Notes under the pieces: generated by a model
The model's input: only the letters and a program-made list of their open reading frames with translations
Told to the model about the DNA's origin: nothing
Database searches by the model: none
Source: JARRLC01 sp050290865
GTDB lineage: Bacteria > Pseudomonadota > Alphaproteobacteria > Rhizobiales > Rhodomicrobiaceae
Reading direction: 5' to 3'
Assembly: GCA_050290865.1 (NCBI GenBank)
Contig: JBNKIW010000005.1
Span: 62,001-126,000, forward strand
DNA: 64,000 bases
Position numbers and translations under genes: made by a program
Shown here: positions 34,001 to 39,808 of the stretch, piece after piece
How positions within the stretch are numbered: the first letter of the stretch is position 1
How the letters are laid out: every line of letters starts with the position of its first letter

Positions 34001-35911
34001 GCACTCCTCCAGCCGCTCGTCATGGGTCGGCAGGTTGCTGGGCTGGCCGTTCGCGGTTTCAAGCAGCATGTCGTGAAGAAAGACGGTCTGTTTGCGCCCA
34101 TCGCGGACCGGCGACAGTTTGAATGTGCGCTCGGCGATGACCGAGAAGCCGAGATGCTCCAGGACCGGCACGCGGGTGCTCAGGGAAATCGGCTCGTCGA
34201 GCTGGTAAAGCATGACCCGCAGGTCGTCTGCCGGAGCGTCGGGGTCATGGAAAAAGTCGATCGCGACCGGTGTGGCGGCGGAGAGTTTCTCCAGGCGCTC
34301 GATATCCTGGATGGCGCGCGCGGGCGGGTTGGTGTGCTCATAGCCGGGCGGGAAAGCCTCGCCATACGTCTTCAGCATGCCATTGAGGTTGCGGCCGTGC
34401 TGCACGCGCATGAGGTCGCACAATTCGTCCCGCCAGGTGCGGACCGTGGTCCTGACCTGCGCTTCGAGCTGCGCTGCTGGAACGTCGGGAATCCTGCCCT
34501 GCGAAACCCAGATGACGGCGTGCAGGCGAACCAGCGGGCCGATGGTGAAGAAGGGCGTGACGCTGGTGGCCTGTCCGCCGAAGGCTTCCTCAAGCAAGGC
34601 GAGGAGGCGTTCGCGGACTTCGGTGGTGAACCGGTCGCGGCGGACATAGACGAGCACCGACGCGAAACGCCCGTATTCATCGAGACGCACGAAGACGCGG
34701 GTACGCGGCATCAGTTCGAGTTCCAGGAGGGACTCCGCGTCGGCGAGAAGCTTGGCGGGCGAGATCTGGAACAGTTCGTCGCGCGGGAAGGTTTCGAGGA
34801 TGTTCTGCAGCATCCGGCCGGAATAGCTGTTGGGCGCGCTGCCGGAGCGCAAAAATACTTGGTTCACCTTGTGGCGCAGGAAGGGGATGTTACGCGTGGT
34901 GTCGTTATAGGCGGCGGCGCTGAACAGGCCCGCGATGCGCAGCTCGCCGGTCAGCGTGCCGTCCTCGGCGTAGATCTTGACGCCGATGGAGTCGACATGC
35001 AGGTGCCGGTGCACGGGTGAGAGAAAATTGGCCTTGGTGATGATGAGAGGGGCGGGCTTGGTGAAGAAATCGCGCGCCGCCGGGCTCATCTCGGTGGTGT
35101 CGCCGCTGCGGCGCAGAACCGTGCGCTCGGGATTGCGCAGAAGGCCGAGGCCCGAGGCATCGTCCGGCTCCAGATGCGGCTCGGCGCCGTGCATGACGAA
35201 ATTGTAGCTGCGCAAGCCGAGAAGCGTGAAGTTCCCGTCAGCAAGCCATTTCAGAAACTGGATCGACTCCGCCAGTTCGTCCACGGCGACCGGCGGCGGT
35301 GCGGCGCTGTAGGCGTCGATCGCTTCGCGCAGGCGCGCGAGCATGGGTTTCCAGTCGTCAACGACGATGCGCACCTCGCGCAGGACTTCGCGCAAAGCCC
35401 CCACGAGATCCGCGCGCGCCTCCTCGCCGATGCGTTCGAGCTGGATATGCAGAACACTTTCCGGGCGGCTGTTGCGGCCTGCGACGCGCTCGGTGCTGAT
35501 TTCGGCGACATGTCCGTCGTCGTCGCGCTGCACCCAGACAACCGGATGCGTGATGAAACGGACTCGCAAGCATCGCTGGTTGAGTTCGGCGATGACCGAC
35601 GACAGGAGGAACGGCATGTCATCGTTGACGATTTCCAGGATGGTGACAGGACCGGTCTCGGTGCTGCCCTCGAAGTCGCGGGCCTGGAGTTTGAGTGTGT
35701 CGCGTGCGCGCTCCTCGAAAAGCTGGAAAGCGCCGATGGCCAGCTCGGCCAGGGCTTCCGGCGTGTAAACGTCGAGGCCGGCATGGCTGATGCGGGAAAA
35801 AAGCGCCGAGGCGAAGGTCTTGACGAGACGGGCCTCAAGCTTCAGCCCTTCCATGGCGGCGACCGCCTTCTCCACCGCCTGCGGGATAACGGAAACGCTC
35901 GGTTCGTTCAT
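31079..35911 (-). CDS. gdhB: Large NAD-specific glutamate dehydrogenase
   Basis: Oxidative deamination of glutamate to 2-oxoglutarate with NAD. About 1,610 residues, the size of the 180-kDa bacterial class. The N-terminal half holds ACT-like regulatory segments (for example VTILEIVNDDMPFLLSSVIAELNQ). The catalytic half has the family hallmarks LRGGAIARGGLRWSDRPQDFRTEILSLAKAQQVKNAIIVPQGAKGGFV, with the catalytic Lys in GAKGGF, and GIGDMSGDVFGNGML. The ATG at 35911 (MNEPSVSV) is preceded by GAGG; the frame stays open to 35992 but without a ribosome-binding site. Single-gene unit. It lies immediately beyond the acquired-looking QueC-like gene, convergent with it. Confidence 0.95.
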   Translation of the reverse strand: MNEPSVSVIPQAVEKAVAAMEGLKLEARLVKTFASALFSRISHAGLDVYTPEALAELAIGAFQLFEERARDTLKLQARDFEGSTETGPVTILEIVNDDMPFLLSSVIAELNQRCLRVRFITHPVVWVQRDDDGHVAEISTERVAGRNSRPESVLHIQLERIGEEARADLVGALREVLREVRIVVDDWKPMLARLREAIDAYSAAPPPVAVDELAESIQFLKWLADGNFTLLGLRSYNFVMHGAEPHLEPDDASGLGLLRNPERTVLRRSGDTTEMSPAARDFFTKPAPLIITKANFLSPVHRHLHVDSIGVKIYAEDGTLTGELRIAGLFSAAAYNDTTRNIPFLRHKVNQVFLRSGSAPNSYSGRMLQNILETFPRDELFQISPAKLLADAESLLELELMPRTRVFVRLDEYGRFASVLVYVRRDRFTTEVRERLLALLEEAFGGQATSVTPFFTIGPLVRLHAVIWVSQGRIPDVPAAQLEAQVRTTVRTWRDELCDLMRVQHGRNLNGMLKTYGEAFPPGYEHTNPPARAIQDIERLEKLSAATPVAIDFFHDPDAPADDLRVMLYQLDEPISLSTRVPVLEHLGFSVIAERTFKLSPVRDGRKQTVFLHDMLLETANGQPSNLPTHDERLEECFLAVWHGDASNDRYNGLIVQAGLTWREAALMRAYGSYLRQIGAPFSQTYLATTLNRHGDISRNLLTLFQVLFDPGKPLTTEKRAEEAAALTRTIEDQLDAVTSLDEDRMLRRYLNLIQATLRTNFFQKPAELTGGPTLALKICSAKVEGLPAPRPFAEIFVTSPRFEGIHLRGGAIARGGLRWSDRPQDFRTEILSLAKAQQVKNAIIVPQGAKGGFVPRRIPQDAPRDAAMAEGVACYRSFVANLLSVTDNLKDGQAVPPLETVRLDTDDPYLVVAADKGTATFSDIANAVAVERDFWLGDAFASGGSAGYDHKRMGITARGAWEAVKRHFREMNTDIQTTPFDVVGIGDMSGDVFGNGMLLSRQIRLVAAFDHRDLFIDPDPDPEKSWAERKRLFDAPRSSWQDYDRALISAGGGVFSRAAKSIPLSEQMQRLLGTTQRSAPPTEVIRLILKARVGLLWFGGIGTYIRASTETDEEVNDRANDAIRVTAREVNAHVVGEGANLGVTQRGRIEFAQGGGRINTDAIDNSAGVNTSDVEVNIKIALAAAVRSGRISGEERDRVLAAMTEEVAAAVLRNNVLQTLAISLSEHRSLGDLGFQIRLMHTLEHAEILDRAIERLPSDADLAERRQKGSGLTRPELAVLLAYAKIALYFDLMKSPVLDDPYLSSTLAGYFPATMRERFSAEIEGHALRREIIATVLTNAAINRGGSTFAVRLAEETGREQGEIACAFAATMGVFRLADLYEAVDGLGATVDGATQLGLHVEIQNTLRRQTAWFLRHGKFRDGLSALITRYRDGVDRLNEAIESIFDEWLTGRLEDSMTHFATGGVPPEVARRFAHLAALSAAPDIITLAIRLRRPETDVARIYFQTSSHFRLEEARAASEALGQTDHDGRLALNSTLEAIASAQRMIVEKVYATCKDGAAPDFVAWCVENAQAAARARRSFDEILSGKQVTLARLTVAVSHLRELAEI

Positions 35912-36211
35912 AGCTCGGCCTCGCGGGCTGTCTGGCAGGAACACGCATGATCGAAGGCCGTGCAGCGTGACCCAGAGATGTGGCAATGACAAGGGGTGGC
36001 CAGGAACTTGTTCGCCGGTTTCGGCAATTTGGTTGCAGCCAGTGGCCGCGCTGGGGATAAAGAACTGGCCGTTCGTACCCGACTGGCATCATTTCACGGA
36101 CCAGCGGGACAACGCTGCAAGACCCGCTTCGTCAGCCAGCGTGCTCCGTGCGCCACATGTTGCGATCATCTGTGTTGATCGCATTGGCGGGTCTCTTCCG
36201 CTTGTCCCGCG
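35912..36211. other. 300-base intergenic region upstream of the glutamate dehydrogenase gene
   Basis: Contains the gdhB promoter region and the end of the molybdoenzyme operon. I see no gene, strong hairpin terminator or operator in it. Confidence 0.5.
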
Positions 36212-37303
36212 TCAGCCGAAAATGGCAGCGAAATCCTCGTCGTCGCCCTGGCAGATCCGGCACATTTCCGTGGGTTCGGCGGAAATGAAGAAACGGTCGC
36301 AGCGGCTGCAACGTTGCTTGTTGAGGGCGTGCAGCGTGATGGCCTCGCGGGCGGCGGCGTTATCCATCGGGCTCGCATAACGCAGGACGCGCGGCTGGCA
36401 GGCTTCCAGGCACAGGCCGCAGGCGACGCAGCGCGCGAATTTGAAGGTGAGCGCCCAGCTTGCACCGCTCTCCTCGATCTGCAGGGCGCCTGTCGGGCAG
36501 GCGCGGGCGCAGACTTCGCAGGCGGTGCAGCCCGGTGTGATCTCGACCTTCGCAGCGAAAAGCGAGTCGTGGCGCGGGAGATCTGAGGCACCGGCGGGGA
36601 CGCGATCGAACAGGCGTTGCAGCAGTTCGCGGCTGACGGTCGAGAACGGCGTGGCAATACGCACCGCTTTCAGCGGTACCGGTTGCTGTTCGATGGTGCG
36701 AGCAGCAGTCGTAACCGCCTTTGCCGGATGGCCGAGGAAGCGCCGGAACAGGTGGCGGCGTGACGGGTCGTGCCCCGTGTCCCCGGCTTCGCCAGTCCTG
36801 GTCTCGATGACCGTGACCGCCGCCCAGCCTTCAATGCCTGTCGCCTCCTGCAGTACGGCGAGGGCTTCGAGGTAGCTGGCGATCATGCGCGCCGCCACGT
36901 CCCCTTGCGGACATTTGTTGCAATGATGCGTGTCCGCCAGCACGACCTCCACGCCGTTCGCGGCAAGTGTCGCCAGCATCGCCGCGTCCAGCGCGCCGAG
37001 ACAGGGGACGATTTCGTCTCCGTGCTCTTCCGACGGTGCACAGGCTATGCTGAACGGTTCAGGCCGCGTGTTCAGCGCCCGCTTGAGAATGTCGAGACGT
37101 GGCAGATTGCCTGCCGTGAGCGCTTCGGTGGGACAGGCCGCCGAGCACAGCGCGCAGTTCCGGCAATCCGTCTCGCTGATGGAGATGCCCGCATCCGACA
37201 GCGCAATAGCCTCATGCGGGCAGGCCGAGGCGCAGGCGCGACACTCACTGTAGCGGTAGCGAAAGCGGGTGCAGTTCTGGACGCGGAAATCGGGCTGGGT
37301 CAG
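36212..37303 (-). CDS. Polyferredoxin-type FeS protein of the molybdoenzyme island, probable CTG start
   Basis: About 363 residues, no signal peptide or membrane segment. The N-terminus has two ferredoxin-like motifs (SECRACASACPHEAI; DCRNCALCSAACPTEAL), the middle has single Cys residues and HHCNKCPQG that may form another metal site, the C-terminal half has GCTACEVCARACPTGAL and RCVACGLCLEACQPRVL, and the end has a zinc-ribbon-like RCSRC...MCRIC. It looks like a cytoplasmic electron-transfer or cluster-donor protein. No ATG, GTG or TTG fits the start: a strong GGGGAGG lies 7 bases before an in-frame CTG (37303-37301), 13 bases after the preceding stop. The upstream ATG at 37432 would overlap the rhodanese-like gene by 116 bases. 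Last gene of the operon. Confidence 0.7.
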   Translation of the reverse strand: MTQPDFRVQNCTRFRYRYSECRACASACPHEAIALSDAGISISETDCRNCALCSAACPTEALTAGNLPRLDILKRALNTRPEPFSIACAPSEEHGDEIVPCLGALDAAMLATLAANGVEVVLADTHHCNKCPQGDVAARMIASYLEALAVLQEATGIEGWAAVTVIETRTGEAGDTGHDPSRRHLFRRFLGHPAKAVTTAARTIEQQPVPLKAVRIATPFSTVSRELLQRLFDRVPAGASDLPRHDSLFAAKVEITPGCTACEVCARACPTGALQIEESGASWALTFKFARCVACGLCLEACQPRVLRYASPMDNAAAREAITLHALNKQRCSRCDRFFISAEPTEMCRICQGDDEDFAAIFG

Positions 37304-37316
37304 TAGCGTGCCTCCC

Positions 37317-37760
37317 CTATTTGAACTTGTGGAGCGGCGCGCCCTGCTCGCAGGTGTTCGAGGGAATGGTGAAGCCTTTCGGCATCGTCGTTCCACCGGC
37401 ACCGCTTCCCAGAACCTCCTGCCACGCCGCAAAACCGCCCTTGACCGCGAAAATCCTGCCCTTGTTCAACACCGCCAGTCCGCGGGCCGCGTCCACAGCG
37501 CGCTGGTCATTGTCGGCGATGACAATGGCGAACGTGGTCCCCGTGATCGCCATCCCGTCACGATAGGGGATGGCGAAGGGGATCGGGTTCTGTTTGCGCG
37601 GGCCTACGCTGCGGGCGTCGATCACGCAGCAGGGCTGGCCGCCTTTCAACGCTTCGGCAAGCTGCGCGGTATCCAGCAGGAGCGCGATGCCCGCCATGGC
37701 GGCGCCAGGGACGAGCCATAACAGCAATGCAACGAGCCATATCCTCATACTGGTCCTCAT
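37317..37760 (-). CDS. Exported rhodanese-like protein lacking the catalytic Cys
   Basis: A 147-residue protein with a signal peptide (WLVALLLWLVPGAAMA) and a rhodanese-like fold: LAEALKGGQPCCVIDARSVGPRKQ, IPYRDGMAI, then IVIADNDQRAVDAARGLA where active rhodaneses have a Cys-containing loop (VVYCxxGxRS pattern); here the position is Asp/Asn. The end is IFAVKGGFAAWQEVLG, the usual rhodanese closing motif, plus an extra tail with one Cys (SNTCEQ). So probably a binding or scaffold protein in the periplasm, not a sulfurtransferase. Its ATG overlaps the stop of the previous gene by four bases, indicating translational coupling. Confidence 0.7.
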   Translation of the reverse strand: MRTSMRIWLVALLLWLVPGAAMAGIALLLDTAQLAEALKGGQPCCVIDARSVGPRKQNPIPFAIPYRDGMAITGTTFAIVIADNDQRAVDAARGLAVLNKGRIFAVKGGFAAWQEVLGSGAGGTTMPKGFTIPSNTCEQGAPLHKFK

Positions 37761-38461
37761 GCTGCAGCCGTATCCAATGGCGGTGCGGGCCAGGCCGCGA
37801 GCGCCAGAGCCATTTCATCATAGGCCGGTCCGGCGGGGAGGCCGAAATTGCGGACATGACCATACTGCGCCCATGGCCGGAGATCGGCAGCGGTATCGGT
37901 GCGCGGCGTCAGCCAGAGGCGGTCCGCGAACTGCTCGGCCAGTTCCGCGCAGATGCTCAGGTCGGCATCGCTCGTCAGATCGGCGGCAATGAGTACCATC
38001 CCCGCGCCGCGCGGCAGCATCTGTCCGGCCCACCAACCAGCATCGGTGCCGGTGGGGCTCCCGTCGCCGAGGAGGATTTCCCAAGCGGGTTTGACGCGCG
38101 AGGGTGTGATACAGCGGAAATCGGCGTTGGATTCGGTATCCAGCGACCAGCTCACCGGCATGCGCCGGACGGGCAGCCACAGGCCGAACCGTTCCTCTCC
38201 GAGTTCTTCGGCAAGCGGCGCGACGATACCGCCGTCTCGTATCGCTGCATCGCCGAGAAGTACGCGGGCGGCGTTGCGCGCGGCCAGCTCGCGGACGCGA
38301 TCCGCATCGCCGCACGGCAGCACCACGGAAACATGGGTGAGGTCTTCGGGCAGGTTATCCCCGTCGAAGAGGAAGACCGGCGCCGTAAACGGACCGTCCT
38401 GCGGCTCGGCCCAGCGGCGGATCATGAGCGCGGGCGCGGCGGCCGCGGTGCTGGCGGTCAT
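37757..38461 (-). CDS. Hypothetical protein of the molybdoenzyme island
   Basis: A 234-residue soluble protein with no signal peptide. Segments THVSVVLPCGDADRVRELAARNAARVLLGD and AGMVLIAADLTSDADLSICAELAEQFADRLWL look like alternating strands and helices of a Rossmann-like or P-loop-like fold, but no nucleotide-binding motif is complete. It contains a conserved-looking RMPVSWSLDTESNADFRCITPS stretch. I do not recognise the family. Overlaps its upstream and downstream genes by four bases each (ATGA), so it is made in step with the DUF309-like and rhodanese-like proteins and probably serves maturation or function of the molybdoenzyme. Confidence 0.6.
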   Translation of the reverse strand: MTASTAAAAPALMIRRWAEPQDGPFTAPVFLFDGDNLPEDLTHVSVVLPCGDADRVRELAARNAARVLLGDAAIRDGGIVAPLAEELGEERFGLWLPVRRMPVSWSLDTESNADFRCITPSRVKPAWEILLGDGSPTGTDAGWWAGQMLPRGAGMVLIAADLTSDADLSICAELAEQFADRLWLTPRTDTAADLRPWAQYGHVRNFGLPAGPAYDEMALALAAWPAPPLDTAAA

Positions 38462-38910
38462 TGCGGAACCCTCCTGTAACTCAGCGGATTGAATGCGAAG
38501 GGCTGCACCGGGCAGTCGTCTTCCGGTGCGAGGCCGTTGAGCATCGGCCGCAACTGGCGCAGCGTCTGAAGGACCGGTTCCACATCCATGCCGCGATAGG
38601 CGGGCGTGTAGCCGGGCAGGATGCGGGCCGCATCGTCGGCCATGAGGGCGGCTCCGTCCTGCTTGCCGTTCTGCGTGAAATGAAACGCCAGGGCAGCGAA
38701 CGCCAGCCCTTGCAGGAAGCGCGCGTCGTGATCCTCATGACCGGCCGGGCGCGTCTGGATCAGATGGTTCCAGCGCAGTCCCAGCCAGTCATGCACCCCC
38801 CTGAAATCGCCTGTGTCCCAAAGTGCGGCCAATTCCCCCCAAGCGAACGGCTCACAAACCGGAACATCGGGCGGGTGAGGACTCGCCCCATTGGCAAGGC
38901 AACTGCTCAT
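38458..38910 (-). CDS. DUF309-like small helical protein of the molybdoenzyme island
   Basis: A 150-residue cytoplasmic protein. The central part, ALWDTGDFRGVHDWLGLRWNHLI...DARFLQGLAFAALAFHFTQNGKQDGAALMADDAARIL, resembles the all-helical DUF309 family (LF..G.Y.EAHE..E..W...FLQGLIQLAAA), though the HE pair is HD. Known DUF309 proteins have no assigned enzymatic role. Its start overlaps the torD stop by four bases and its stop overlaps the next start by four. It may be a chaperone-like helper of the TorD protein; this is inference from position only. Confidence 0.55.
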   Translation of the reverse strand: MSSCLANGASPHPPDVPVCEPFAWGELAALWDTGDFRGVHDWLGLRWNHLIQTRPAGHEDHDARFLQGLAFAALAFHFTQNGKQDGAALMADDAARILPGYTPAYRGMDVEPVLQTLRQLRPMLNGLAPEDDCPVQPFAFNPLSYRRVPQ

Positions 38911-39734
38911 GCGACCGCCTTGCCGCCGGCCAGACTGCTCGCTTTTGTTGGTGCATCGATTCTACCCAACTCCGGCGATGCCTTCGTTGTAGTGATGCAC
39001 GCACCGCAGACGGGATCGTCCGGATTGAACTCCAGCGGGATCTCCGCCTTCGGCACGACATCTCTGCCGCCGTCCACATCATCGACGCGGATGCCCAGCA
39101 GCGCCAGTTCCCCTTCGGCGAAAGCGGCAAGCAGCCGGGCGATTTCGCGGTAGAAGGAGTGCACCGTCACGCGCTCCAGGAGGCTTGCATAGCCGCGCAC
39201 CCACAAGCCCAGATGCAACGCCCAGAAACGCTTGATCTCCTTTTCGAGACGTCTGGCCGTAGCCGTGTCGGCGGCATCCAACGCTGTGGCCAGTCGCTCG
39301 AACATTGCGGCGAGGAACGACAGTTCAACGCCGAGCTGATCCTCGAACGTCGCGAAGCGCCCCTGCTGCAGTTTGAAACCAGCCTCGGCGTAGACTGCCC
39401 GCACGAGACGGAAAGGCTCCTGCTGCATCCGTCCGGTGAGCCGCGCCGACTCCACCGGCGGACAGCCGCCCGGCGCGGTGAACAGCGTCGCATATTCACA
39501 AGCGAGCTCCGCTTCCAGTTCGCTGAGTCCGGTCTCTGTGAAGTCGGGATCGAAGCGTGCGCCCAGCTCCGCCAGTTCCGCCAGCGCCTCAGGGCTGCGC
39601 AGTGCGGCGAGAAAGGCACCACCTGGCTCCTCGATGAACGCCGCTGCGAGCAGGCGATAAAAGGCGGCGCGGGCGCGCAGTTCGTCCGGCGACTGTCCGG
39701 TATCCGCCAGCGCCGCCGCTGCGTGATTTTGCAT
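38907..39734 (-). CDS. TorD/DmsD-family molybdoenzyme chaperone
   Basis: A 275-residue, mainly helical cytoplasmic protein. It has the family pattern: RAAFYRLLAAAFIEEPG at the start, ELACEYATLFTAPGGCPPVESARL in the middle, FEDQLGVELSFLAAMFERL, and FWALHLGLWVRGYASLLER. TorD proteins bind the Tat signal and apo-form of their molybdoenzyme until cofactor is inserted; the client here must be the Tat-exported catalytic subunit encoded 74 bases upstream. About 50 residues after the core (GIRVDDVDGGRDVVPKAEIPLEF...CGAC) are longer than in typical TorD and include a C-x2-C pair. Overlaps the DUF309-like gene by four bases. Confidence 0.85.
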   Translation of the reverse strand: MQNHAAAALADTGQSPDELRARAAFYRLLAAAFIEEPGGAFLAALRSPEALAELAELGARFDPDFTETGLSELEAELACEYATLFTAPGGCPPVESARLTGRMQQEPFRLVRAVYAEAGFKLQQGRFATFEDQLGVELSFLAAMFERLATALDAADTATARRLEKEIKRFWALHLGLWVRGYASLLERVTVHSFYREIARLLAAFAEGELALLGIRVDDVDGGRDVVPKAEIPLEFNPDDPVCGACITTTKASPELGRIDAPTKASSLAGGKAVA

Positions 39735-39808
39735 GGCCGTTTCTCCCCAGAATTCCCCGGCCGCTCTTTGCTCGTGGCGGCCGGGGCGTGCCCAATCTTG
39801 GTGCGGGT

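Noticed and set aside
31481..35020. A very long open frame on the plus strand opposite the glutamate dehydrogenase gene
   Set aside because: It has no recognisable domain and Arg/His-rich composition. Long antisense frames are expected opposite a GC-rich gene with biased third positions. The minus-strand protein is a complete known family.
36212..37432. Polyferredoxin starting at the ATG at 37432
   Set aside because: It would overlap the rhodanese-like gene by 116 bases, and the added residues are Arg/Ser/Pro-rich shadow sequence; the CTG with a strong ribosome-binding site fits better.
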